This document shows, piece by piece, positions 1 through 11,315 of a DNA stretch of 64,000 bases. Source of the DNA: Marisa cornuarietis (lineage: Eukaryota; Mollusca; Gastropoda; Architaenioglossa; Ampullariidae). The DNA lies in assembly GCA_004794655.1 (NCBI GenBank), contig SMMW01000518.1, forward strand, positions 62,001 to 126,000, given 5' to 3'. A program made the translations under genes and the position numbers. The notes beneath the pieces were generated by a model. The model had not been told where the DNA came from. It worked only from the letters and a program-made list of their open reading frames with translations, and ran no database searches. How positions within the stretch are numbered: position 1 is the stretch's first letter; every line of letters starts with the position of its first letter.

Positions 1-240
1 CTGAAATTTTTTTCTTGAAAATGAGGTTAAAACTTCAGGAAAAAATTGCTCAATTTCATTTATAGAATCATAATCCTTAAATTTATGTACTACTGAATCC
101 ACATAGACCTATAATCATAATTTTTCAGATTACAAACTTGTTTGTGGTCATGAATCTTGGGAAAAGCTCTCAGAAGGTAGTTCAGATTGGTGTGTTCTGG
201 TAAAAGACTTGAGGCCATGTTTCTATTGCAAGAGCAAATC

Positions 241-3200
241 CTAGCTACCCAAAAGTCCATGAGGGGTATTATTGTCTTCTGATTTGCTCTCCAGTGAGAA
301 GGGAGGAATCTTGCAGTCAAAGCTTGTACCATCTCGACGCTGCATTTTGTAAGTGCCCCTGGTGGACAAAATAAACCAATAGAATGTTCATTATCAGAAA
401 AGTAATACATGAAAAGAAGGAGCTTGCTCTTGCCAGATGGTTGTACCTGATATTGGTTAAGCTACATGTCTTATGACTTAGCCTGTTTGGCTTTCACGTT
501 TCTTGTCCTAGTAGTCAACCAGGGATGTCATATCACTATTCCATCACCAGGGCAACCAAGGTCAACATCAAACACCATCCCATAAAAATCACAATGCACA
601 GAGCAACCATTATTAAATCCAGCAAGCAGACTTTCAGCTTAATGGGTCCAAAGATCTACTCACCACATGTGGCCACTGGGGGCCTGCAAGGAAACATGGC
701 TGCTGTACTGAAAGGCTGGCTGCTCACGTGACAGAATAGGCTCCTAAAGTTGACAATAAAATACCAAATCTTAATAACAAAGCATTGAAACATACTGATT
801 TTAATGCCTTCAGGAGTATCGTTATGTCACATGGTGATCTGACAATGTCCTTAATGAATCCATGCTTCTATGAAGTAGGCAATCACACCAGAATGAAGAA
901 CCAAAGATGAAAATGGAGTAAGTCATGAGCAATTTATCAGAATTTGAGCCCTGTCGGTGAAGAGTGCTATTGTGTGCATGCTTGTGTATGTATACATGCG
1001 CGCTGGTGCACACCTAAGAGAAAGGAAATGGCGCAACTATAACCCACCTGTCCAACCACACCACGTCCTCTGACAGTTTCCAGGGTGCCAGAGAGACTAA
1101 AAATGCGCCAGTGCCGTTCTCTGAGCTGTACTGTCTCTTCCCCTGTATTTTCCAGACGAACACAGTACCGCCACTGTTGACAACAAATGAGCTATTACAT
1201 CACCACTAATTTGGAAGATTATAAATAAAAACCAAAATAATAGTAACATGCCCTTTACAACAAGAAGGGTAAAACAATGCTTAATAAAATCCTTTTTAAG
1301 CAGCTTTATTTTTCTGCATTTGTATCTTTAACTCTACAGGTTTTGTAGATCAGAGTACCCTAAATATAGGGTTAAACATAAGATCTATAAGAAATCTTTA
1401 GGTTGTGATACTCTAACATGAAAATGTGACACATATGCAGAACCCTCCTAGCATGTCAAGGTAATTATATCAGAGCAGTATAATTAATAAAACATTAATA
1501 TAATTAAAAATAAAACATTTTTATAAATCTGCCCTAATAAATCATTTAACAGATGCAGGAAAGTGCTTAGCATTCAGAAATAACCTTGATAGGATGTATT
1601 CGTCACTCAACATTTATGCAGACTATCAGCAAATGAAAGCTACTGCTCTGAATCATCTAAAACAAGTGTGAAACAAGTTCAGTCATATAGATGTTCATGA
1701 CCTTCTAATGTTATCATCAAAGTGAACTGTTTCATATGTTAATCTGATTCTGAAAAAAAATTTGCTTACCCAATACACATTTGTCTGCTGAGCTTCCTGG
1801 AAAAGAAGACCAAAGCAGAACGTTTCAAATTTTTGATCATCAAATTTTCTGGCTTCTTCAGTCAAATCCTGTTATTTCTCACATCATAGATGTAATTCAA
1901 AATAATCCTTTACATGGAAAACAATATGCAAGAATATCTTTGCATAGTTTTCAAAACATACAATTAAATACTATAATAACGACAATAACTGCAGAAGAAC
2001 AAAGTCTGGACAAAGAAACACTGCTGATCAGCTTTCAACTTTTTTATTCCTTCCTATATTTCCCCCACTTCTTGCATGTCTGCATAAGTGTACAAAATGA
2101 GGTACAATGTACAGTCTGCATTATGAGATGCTGTACAGACAAGTTGTACGTTCTTGCATGATTCAAGATAAAAGTTTCAACCCACACAGGAAACCAAAAA
2201 GAACATTTTTAGTGAAGAACAGTTCTACTTTAAAAAAAATAATTCTCAGGGTAAAAAACTGTGAATAACGAGTTGTTTTTTTATAGTAGCATTACTGGGG
2301 TGAACACCACTCATGCATGCCCTCCAGAACAAAATTTAATCAGCATACAGCTCACGCTTACACACATACTATGTTTATAACCAATGCAATAAGAAAAGTG
2401 TTCTGAATTCCCATAAACAAGAATAAATTTTACATTTATTTTAGTTATTTTATGACAGGCAAATGGGAAACAAACAAATATTCTCACTCTGCATCCCATG
2501 TAGAAGGGAATAACAGTAATGCGTATGCTATCTGTTGTCTCTCTATGCACGTCCGAGAGCTGCAGCCATGGATGGTTTTTCTCTTGCCATGCCCGCAGTG
2601 TTTCTCGAGCCATAAAAGGTGGGCCTGTGCATAAAATTACAGTGTTCAACAGTAATAAAACGTGTAAGAATAAGACTGAAGATGCAGTTGCCCTGCCTTC
2701 ACATCAAGTCTAGTGCACTTTTATCACTGGAATGTCTGACAAAAGGACACATCAAAGAATTCTCTATGTTATTTCTGTAGTGCATCATAATGCTGCCTGA
2801 GCACTTCTATTTCTAAAGATGAAATGCACTTCTTCTTTAATCTCCAATTGAAAGAAAGACAACAACCAGTTGCAAGCTGCTGAGCTGAACCTTTACAATT
2901 AATTGCAGCCACTCAAGAGAGAAGTCAAAGTAGAAACATTAGTACTCACTACTTTCTGGGTCATGCATGAGAAACTTATCAAAGAGCTCATGCTGGATGG
3001 GAGCTTTTTCTTCTGTAGAATATGGCAGTAGATCCTCGTGGGCTACATAGTCCAGACCTGAATGACACACATCTCTGTTAACAGTCTTCTGAAAATGCTA
3101 GGCCTGTTATTAAATTGTCCAATTAGCATATACTAGTCAAGAGAAATACTGATGATTCTCCATTTCCTAAATAATCTGATTTCAAGAAAGCCACTTTAAT

Positions 3201-5927
3201 AAGAAGCACCAAACATCATTTAACCAACCCTAAAACACTGAAGATCTACAACAGGAAAACAAAATTCTCAAGGATCACACCTGGTATAGCATAAAGTGCC
3301 CTACTGTTTTCCTGGTTCCCCAAGAAGGTAACTGCTTCTGTCTGTGCTCTCTGAAGTAAAGCAAAGGAAAAATAATGTCAATATCTTTCAAAAATTCCAT
3401 GAATTTATTTTAGACCAATGTAATTATATAAAAAAGATGAACTCCAGACTCTAGATGAGTGGACTGTTTGGAAAATCAAAAGCTACAGGCTACAAAATAA
3501 GCCCAATGGAATTAGCCAACCAATCTTAATTACAGATTCTTCTGAAAGAAATTATCCAACCCAAAGGTAAAGTTATGTACAATGCAGTCTACATCAATCA
3601 AATGAGACAATAGATGGTAGAAAAACCCAATAATAATTTCACTCATTTTGAATTTGTACAATTATTAGATATCCATGAAAACTGCCACTACCAGTAACCA
3701 AAATCTTTTATGACAATACTTACAGAAACTGTAAAACATTAAACCTAAAAATAGACTCTGTAGATCTAGAACTAAACTGATTTCTTCACAGTTTTAAAAA
3801 ACTGGGTATCCCATCAATTAAGTGTCCTACTTGTATGACAGTAAACATTATATAGAAACTAAAATACCACACTCAACTCAATAACTATTTATGCAGTTGT
3901 ACATTCTTTAAGGAAATGCACATAACTATAAGCTGTTATTAAGAACACACTGAAAAAAGTCTGGTTCATGTCAAGCCCTAAAGTTTATAATCTCTAGGTT
4001 AGTACCAAAAAAAATCATTCATCTAAATAACCACACGTGTACATATACAACCTCATCTTTTCTTGCACATGCATGTATGCAAGGCACCAATGTGCCATCA
4101 GATAAGTATATATACACCTATGTCACATACACAAATCTCACCACACATTGACATGTTTAGACTCACAATATGAGGGCAATCTCTGGCATCTATTAGAACT
4201 TGGTAGTAAAGGTGGTTGCGACCCTTCACTTCTTTGCCAAGCGAAGTGGTTTGATCATCATGAGATCTGATTTGTAAACAAATTAAGCATGCTGAATCAA
4301 AGGTACATTACACAACAGCATTTGCAATAAATAAATAAACTCACCTCTTCCTTGAGCATTACTCCTAACATAGTCCACACAATGCTAGTCCTTTTTACTC
4401 TTCCCCCTTCCGCTCTTGCTACTTTTTTACCCATCTTTCTCTGCAGAATCACTATATTCTCTGTTCCTGTTACTTGATGCCTTTTTGTGTTTTCTATCTT
4501 TGTTTTCTGTTTGTCGTCAGTACTGTTGTTTATTCTTCCGTCCTTTGTGTTCTGTCCATTTAGTCTATGTCTCTTCCCCATTTTAAGCGCATAGAGCATG
4601 CTCTCTATGAGCGTGAATATGCACTATAAAAATCTTCATTTATTATTATAAAAACATCTTGTAGATATTTATGAAGCAAAACTGTTCAAAATACATGTAT
4701 TCAAAAACTCATGTTTGGCATGCATTTGGCACACAGTGATAATCATAGCCTGTGTTTATGGTTTCAGGATAAGTTTGGCAACATCTTCTCACTTAAAGTT
4801 TTAGTAAAATAAACCAAGAAATAAAACTGCAAGACTAAAACAGATTTAGCTTTATGCAGTCTTTAAGTTAACTAAGCTTTTCAAGATCTAAAGTAATTGT
4901 TTATCTCTTGTACTCATAATTATTTTTGAGATTAATGCTGTTTGCCTTGATATGAATGTATTGAGTATCAAGTGACATTTTATATCATAGGGACATAGGA
5001 CATTGGAACTAACATCTTTACACTGAAGATCATGCAAGCCTAAAATCTATTGCTGCGCATATGTGGTGTACAAATCTGTCGATGCAGTAAAAGGGGGTGG
5101 GGGATTAGAACAAAAGGAGTAAGCCTGAAACTGCCCTCCACATATATCTTTTCAATGCACTAAGCATATAATTCATTCGCTTGAAATGTTTTGTAAATCA
5201 TATTTCTTTTTATATACCTTTCTTCTGTTTTTGCTGCCACATCTCTGTCAAATACTCTTGCAACCCAAGGAAAGAGAATAATACCTCTATATCCAAAGAT
5301 TTTGTGTAGAAAAAGCTGAAACAAAAAAAGTGCTACCATATTACACCTTATTTTCATTTTGATCTAATTACAGAATGTAGGCCTACGGTGTAATTTGACT
5401 ACAGTGTTATGCTACTGTTAGTAATAGTAATAAAATGCTGATTGTAATTATGTCTTTCCAAATATGTGATTAAATGACCTGAAATACTAAAATCCTTTTT
5501 TTAATATACTACAAATTATATTTTAAAAACATTACCTGTCCTGTTTCGTAAGATTTTCCATGTTCCCTTGGTTTCTCCAACACTCCAACTTCAGCTAATC
5601 TGAAATGTACAGTAAAAACATCGTAACCATTTTCAGTTTCAATTAACTTAATTAAGTTCTTGGGCGGTGGAACTTACTGTTTTAGTCTTTTTTTTCTGCC
5701 ATGATTATAAACGCTGCAAATTCAACTGACAATATCAACAATGACTTTGTCTACGAAGGTCACAAACTTGTCTCGTAACACTTATATTGGACCTTTTTGT
5801 CAACAAGAAAATCATTTACTAGTTATGACGCAATTTCAGACCTTGTGGACAGACATCTATTGCACGCACTTCGTTGACTAACAGGAAACAACAACCGAAG
5901 AAGAATATTCCTGGCGAGCGTCGCCAT
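241..5927 (-). CDS. POLDIP2: POLDIP2 orthologue (polymerase delta-interacting protein 2), complete, 11 exons
   Basis: Coding exons (minus strand, high to low): 5927-5842, 5599-5536, 5315-5218, 4266-4167, 3350-3281, 3057-2950, 2624-2488, 1796-1770, 1173-1048, 743-664, 358-241. They sum to 1014 nt, 337 aa plus TAG; phases agree at every junction. The N-terminus (MATLARNILLRLL, Arg and Leu, no acid) looks like a mitochondrial targeting peptide. Residues about 30-190 match the YccV/HspQ-like domain (FGYRGIILFPW, YYQVLIDARDCPHI, GLDYVAHEDLLPY); about 195-330 match the ApaG/DUF525 domain (ARETLRAWQEKNHPWL, VQLRERHWRIFSLSGTLE, GRGVVG). Human POLDIP2 is 368 aa; the difference is mainly the N-terminus. 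Known family roles: mitochondrial and nuclear partner of DNA polymerase delta p50, PrimPol and ClpX. Exon 1 uses a weak donor (AAG|GTCTGA) but gives the correct phase. The 3'UTR appears to run off the window's left edge. Confidence 0.95.
1770..1796 (-). other. POLDIP2: 27-nt microexon of POLDIP2
   Basis: Nine codons (GAA to TGG, EAQQTNVYW) lie between a TTTTCCAG acceptor and a GTAAGC donor. Without them the flanking exons would join in frame but lose the EAQxxxVYW stretch that human POLDIP2 carries between its GMR and RYC motifs. The exon is symmetric in phase, so it can be skipped without a frameshift. Introns on both sides are several hundred bases long. Confidence 0.9.
4342..4650 (+). mobile_element. 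3' tail of an L2-like LINE (fragment) in POLDIP2 intron 3
   Basis: The fragment begins at the motif CACCTCTTCCTTGAGCATTA and ends at TATGCACTATAAAAATCTTC plus an ATT-rich tail. It closely matches the last part of the LINE at 9660-9940 and the fragment at 58583-58917, so it is a strongly 5'-truncated insertion. It lies between coding exons 3 and 4 of POLDIP2, antisense to that gene. Confidence 0.85.
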
Positions 5928-6060
5928 TTTTTGTGCCCCGGAGTTAACCCCCTTTTAAAATGGTAGGGATGACATCCGGTGCGGAGGCCGCCAGTTAAAA
6001 CTGAGTTGTGGTGACAGACAAATGATGCGAACGTTTGGGGTGGGGAAGGGATGTAAAAAT
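5928..6060 (-). promoter_or_regulatory. Probable TATA-less promoter of the POLDIP2 gene
   Basis: Just upstream of the start codon the minus strand has an ETS-like ACCGGATGT (about 5975-5983). The start codon lies in AAAATGGCGAC, a YY1-like motif common at initiator codons of TATA-less housekeeping genes. No TATA box is seen. Sequence resemblance only. Confidence 0.35.
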
Positions 6061-6199
6061 GGGTCTTAACGAAATTTGGAATTCTTAAAGCCTGTGTTTA
6101 TTAAGAGAGAAAGTTTACTTGCTAATTAAAATAATAGTTTGTTGTATTAATTGTGTTAATGTAATGGATTTTCACCGAGTTGTGTTTACTGTCAGTAAA

Positions 6200-6928
6200 G
6201 GATAATAATAATAATAGTGAAGATTTTTATAGCGCATATTCACACTCATAGAGAGCATGCTCTTAGCGCTTAAAACGAGGAAGAGACGTGGACTAAGTAG
6301 ACACAGAACAAAGGGGACGAAAGAAAACGACAGTACTGACGAAACAGAAAACAAAAGGCATCAAGTAACAGGAACAGAAAAATATAGTGATTCTGCGAGA
6401 AAGATGGGTAAAGTAGCAAGAGGGAAGGGAGCGGGGTTAAGAAGGACGAGCATTGTGCGGACTGTGTTAGGAGTAATGCTCAAGGAAGAGGTGCGTTTTC
6501 AGTGCAGATTTGAAAGATTCAGTTGTAGGAAGGTGGCGGATATGGAAAGGAAGAGAGTTCCATTGTTTTGCAGCACAGTAGCCAAAAGTCCTGTGACCAT
6601 ATGTTGTTGTTCTGGTGACAGGAACAGTGAAGATACGGTCGTCAGACGAAGAGCGTAGTTGTCTGGACGGAGAGTAAGGGATGAGAAGTTGAGAGAAATA
6701 GTCAGGACAGGAGCCAGCAAAGAAATTAAAACACAGCACAGACAGTTTGTACTGAATGCGAGAACGGATGGGTAGCCAGTGTAGAAAACGAAGGAGAGGA
6801 GTGACATGGTCCCGTTTCCTTGCTCTAAGCACCAGACGCGCAGCAGAGTTCTGTACTCTCTGGAGTCTCTCAATGAGGTAGGGCAGCCTGCCAGCAAGGA
6901 GTTGCAGTAGTCAAGTCGAGAAAGACTT
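6200..6928 (-). mobile_element. 5'-truncated L2-like LINE copy (minus strand)
   Basis: Read on the minus strand this matches 9220-9940: the end of the reverse transcriptase ORF (SRLDYCNSLLAGCP, then HVTPLLRFLHWLPIRSRI) and the 3'UTR, ending in an ATT/AAT-type tail at 6200. The part encoding HVTPLLRFLHWL to FKSALKTHLFLEHYS is still open, but the fragment carries no catalytic core. It lies just upstream of the POLDIP2 promoter and points towards it. Confidence 0.88.
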
Positions 6929-7590
6929 GATAGAGTTATCGAGACACACACCTCTGATTCCTGATATTTGATTTTGTTGTTGTCTAGCCTATCCATTATG
7001 TCTGGATGCCTTTTCATATCATACACTGTTGCAAATTGTCCATTGCAGTATGTGTTTCTTCTAATGAACAATAATTTGTAAAGTACTACCATTATGTAAG
7101 GACGTTGTGCTAGTGCATTACAGGTTTGTGAAAGAAATCATTCTACTGTGATATTCTCTGGTGGAGATAATTGGTGGTTTACACTGTCAACAAATAAAAG
7201 CAGCTGGCCCTGTAAACTTGAGGTGCCACATGCAGAGACTGACTATAGACAATAATTATAATAGATTTTGGTTTGACCGCATGTCTTGGCTACATTTGCT
7301 ATGACAAGCTTCTTTTTCAGGGGTGAAGGTGATTTTTGGATGGTACATGTGACTATGATATATGTTATGAGATATAGCATAACTGTGCATACTTATGAAA
7401 AATCACAATAAACCTGTATCCCTTGGAGAAATAAAGTGACTTGTAAAACTTCTTTACACCAGCATACCTTTGACATTTGAAGCTATATAATCTTCCCAAC
7501 AAACATTAAATCACACAAGTGGAGGAGAACAAGAGATTTGGATATTGAGAAGATGACATGGAAAAAAAGAATAAAGTAAAGGGGGAAAGA
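6929..7590. other. Intergenic stretch, nothing recognised
   Basis: AT-rich sequence between two LINE copies. No ORF with recognisable protein similarity, RNA gene or clear repeat was seen on either strand. Confidence 0.5.
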
Positions 7591-7599
7591 AGATGAAGA

Positions 7600-9940
7600 C
7601 ACCACTAATCTGGACTCGCCATCCACAAAGAAATTTATAATGCCGCAAAGCGAAGCGTTGCAAAATGTATTTATGCGGCTAAAGCATCATATCTTCAGGG
7701 CCAAATAATTAACTGCACCTCCTCCAAAAAGCTCTTTGCCATCTGCGCTCAAATGACTGGATCTAAGACAGCAACACCACTGCCTACCCTGCTTCACTGC
7801 TGCCGCAAGTTTTTAGTGATTATTTCACCAGCAAGATATCGGACATTCGATCATCTTTAGACTGTGTCGGCGCTTGACAGCATCTCCTGTGATGTCCTTC
7901 CAGGATGCTCCATGTCCAAGTTCCTACCAGTCTCTGAGACCGATGTGAAAGCGGTTATTCTAAAAGCTAAACCAACAACTTGCGAGTTAGATCCGATGCC
8001 CACAAGCCTTCTGCTCGAGTGCCTAAATACTCTACTTCCTGCCATCACAAATATTGTAAATGTCAGCCTGTCGTCAGGTGTTTTCCCATCTTTGTTCAAA
8101 AATGCGGTAGTGAGGCCACTTCTAAAGAAATCCACGCTTGACGTCAATGTCCTGAACAACTACCGTCCAGTTTCCAACTTGTCTTTTCTCTCTAAGATCA
8201 TAGAGAAAATAGTTTTGACACAGCTCTGGGCATACTTACAAGAGCACCATCTTATCCCACAAGCTCAGTCGGCGTATAGACCTTTCCACAGCACCGAGAC
8301 CACTCTTATTAAAGTGACAACAGACATATTATCTGCTCTTGACAGTGGTGATGTCTCTCCATTAAGCCTACTGGACCTGTCTGCTGCATTTGACACTATA
8401 GACCAGCGTTTCTCAACCTTTTACTTGTGACGCCCCCCCAGACGAATAAAGGTACGTCCGCGCCCCCCCCCCTTAGCCACTAATACCTATATGAGATATG
8501 AGAAAATGACCGCCTTTGCGGCCCCCTTTTCAGCAGCTTGCGCCCCCCTTGGGGGGCGCGCCCCCCAGGTTGAGAACCGCGGCTATAGACCACTCTCTGC
8601 TTCTTCACAGACTCCACACCCTCTACGGGATTTCTGGACCTGCGCTCTCATGGTTCAACTCCTATCTCACTGATAGGACCCAGACTGTGTTAGTCGATGG
8701 TCAGACATCTCGCCCTGCTTCACGTTTCTGTGGTGTTCCCCAAGGCTCAGTACTTGGCCCAGTTCTGTTCATCCTGTATACTAAACCACTTTCATCATGC
8801 ATCCGGTCTCACCAGGTTTCTCATCAATCCTATGCTGACGACACGCAGCTTTACTGTTCTACTCCGCCGGCTGTCTCACTCTGCTATTAGCTCTATAGAA
8901 TCTTGTATCAGCGATGTCAAGGGCTGGATGGTAAAAAACAAGCTTAAAGTAAATGATGATAAAACGGAAGCCCTCTTGTGCCATAGAAGAAGACATCAAC
9001 CTTCACTCGCCAGTCTGCCCAATCACATCAAGGTGGGCGACAGCAACATCACCTTCACGTCATCCGTTAGGAATCTGGGATTTATTGTCACTGATGACAT
9101 GACACTCGATAGACATGTAGCATCTGTCTGTCGATCTGCCTATTATGAGATTCGTAAGATCAGTGCTATCCGTCACTTTCTCTCTACACGTGCTACCAAC
9201 ACTCTTGTCTGTGCGTTTGTTCTTTCTCGACTTGACTACTGCAACTCCTTGCTGGCAGGCTGCCCTGACTACCTCATTGAGAGACTCCAGAGAGTACAGA
9301 ACTCTGCTGCGCGTCTGGTGCTTAGAGCAAGGAAACGGGACCATGTCACTCCTCTCCTTCGTTTTCTACACTGGCTACCCATCCGTTCTCGCATTCAGTA
9401 CAAACTGTCTGTGCTGTGTTTTAATTTCTTTGCTGGCTCCTGTCCTGACTATTTCTCTCAACTTCTCATCCCTTACTCTCCGTCCAGACAACTATACGCT
9501 CTTCGTCTGACGACCGTATCCTAACTGTTCCTGTCACCAGAACAACAACATATGGTCACAGGACTTTTGGCTACTGTGCTGCAAAACAATGGAACTCTCT
9601 TCCTTTCCATATCCGCCACCTTCCTACAACTGAATCTTTCAAATCTGCACTGAAAACGCACCTCTTCCTTGAGCATTACTCCTAACACAGTCCGCACAAT
9701 GCTCGTCCTTCTTACCCTCTCCCCTTCCTACTTTACCCATCTTTCTTGCAGAATCACTATATTATCTCTGTTCCTGTTACTTGATGCCTTTTGTTTTCTG
9801 TTTCGTCAGTACTGTCGTTTTCTTTCGTCCCCTTTTGTTCTGTATCTACTTAGTCCACGTCTCTTCCTCGTTTTAAGTGCTAAGAGCATGCTCTCTATGA
9901 GTGTGAATATGCGCTATAAAAATCTTCACTATTATTATTA
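7600..9940 (+). mobile_element. L2-like non-LTR retrotransposon, 5'-truncated and degraded, interrupted by a hAT MITE
   Basis: Reverse transcriptase blocks appear in order: pre-RT (CELDPMPTSLL), NNYRPVSNLSFLSKIIEKIV, SAYRPFHSTETTLIKV, LDLSAAFDTID, then beyond the MITE GVPQGSVLGPVLF, the catalytic YADD near 8835, and the thumb (VKGWMVKNKLKVNDDKTEAL, LDYCNSLLAGCP). No endonuclease domain remains, so the copy is 5'-truncated. Frameshifts near 8870 and 9510 break the ORF further, and the 179-bp MITE plus duplication shifts it by one base. The 3' end is a short 3'UTR and an ATT repeat tail, as in L2-group LINEs. Clade assignment (L2/CR1 group) rests on the NYRPVSNL and HSTETALVKV style blocks. The start is approximate. 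Confidence 0.88.
8404..8582. mobile_element. hAT-type MITE inserted in the LINE reverse transcriptase ORF
   Basis: This 179-bp element starts CAGCGTTTCTCAACC and ends GGTTGAGAACCGCGG, imperfect terminal inverted repeats of the CAGNGGTTCTCAACC type seen in hAT elements. It is flanked by a perfect 8-bp duplication CTATAGAC (8396-8403 and 8583-8590), the target-site length of hAT transposons. The interior is strikingly C- and G-rich for this AT-rich window and has no coding capacity. Removing the element and one duplication copy restores the LINE reading frame across the AAFDTID motif, which confirms the boundaries. Confidence 0.93.
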
Positions 9941-11315
9941 ATCTGAAACTATGCAGCTCACTGGCATACACCTTTTCGCCTAAATGAACATGTATTTAAA
10001 ACTAGAAAGAAGAAAAGTCTCTTCACTTAAAAAATGTGTAGTTGATTTTCTTGTCACTCTTTTAGCCATCCTCATCTCTAAAGCACAGCAAATTAGCAAA
10101 TCTACACCTAAAACAAAATCAAACACAAATGGAAAAACTTGGTAATATTCATTTGTAGATTTTAATAATGCTGAAATATGTACATGGCTCACACCAATCA
10201 TAAAATTATTATGCATTGCACACTTTGAAAATCATTTTGGCACAGTGGGTGAAAATTTACCCAGAAATCAATTAAAAAGATAACGAAAAATTAACTCATC
10301 TGCTTGATAATTTATATTCTCAATCACTTACCAAGTTGTCAGTCCTTTTTCTACTGCAATTTGCATTTCCAACAATGAAACCTGACATAAACTCAAGATA
10401 CACTTAACAGCTTTGACACCTAATAACAATAAGTTGTTTCAAATATTTACGATAAAATAAAATTTAAAAAAACTATTTTTAAATATGCCTATATTCACCA
10501 TCATTTGTGTCGGTATTCTGTTAAAAAAAATGTGTGCACTGCTTCAATCACAATTGAAATTGTGTATAAAACTGTGGTAGCATTGAAAGTCTCTAAATCC
10601 TAGATCCTAAATGAATAAATCCTATCATGCTAAGACAAAATGCACTAGGTAGCAGCAAATATATTTATATTTCAGTAAAATTAAAATTAAAAAAATATAG
10701 AGCTATATTATTCAACAAAAATGGCTATTGCTGCCAATCATGAATTTAAAAAAAAAATTTTAAGTGAATTTTCAAATACTAAGTTGTCCAACATACAAGA
10801 GCATGATGTGTGCATTGGAGACTATTTCTCTCAGCGAAGATGAAAGAAAAAACTAATATTGTAAATGCATCACACAAAACTATACCTGATGTTATCAGTG
10901 CTAAAGAAATAGTCTGAATCAAAAATAGTTTTTATTTTACAATCTCCATTTTTAACTGGCATATGTTCTTTCTTTAGCTTGTTCATCTGAAGCTATTGTC
11001 TGGGAAGAAAGGTGTCCGTGTCTTTAAATTTTTTCATGGTGATTTCGTCTTTCTGTGTCAGTTTTATGCCATGATCAATAAGAAGTCTAAAGACTCGGGA
11101 TGGATTGCATAATATTTGGATCTTTTTTTTAAATTAGTAGCAATAAAACTACACCTAAATTATAATTGGGCTATATAATGTGGTTAATTCATTTATAAAT
11201 GTGAAAGGAGATGTAAATGAGTATGCAGTCCGTGCCAGACTGATCCTGAATACTCGTATATTGACAGAGACTGGTTATTGGACTACAGTGGACTGAAACA
11301 AAGAAGTTCAGGAAA
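9941..11315. other. Intergenic region and probable 3'UTR of the HBDH-like gene
   Basis: AT-rich, with no supported ORF. The part next to 11316 is likely 3'UTR of the minus-strand dehydrogenase gene. A minus-strand AATAAA (plus TTTATT at 10931-10936) is a possible poly(A) signal. Confidence 0.4.

Noticed and set aside
1781..2161. 126-codon plus-strand ORF
   Set aside because: It runs antisense across the POLDIP2 microexon and its intron, has no recognisable domain, and the minus-strand gene model explains the conserved part.
6257..6658. 133-codon plus-strand ORF
   Set aside because: Antisense shadow of the 5'-truncated L2-like LINE copy on the minus strand.
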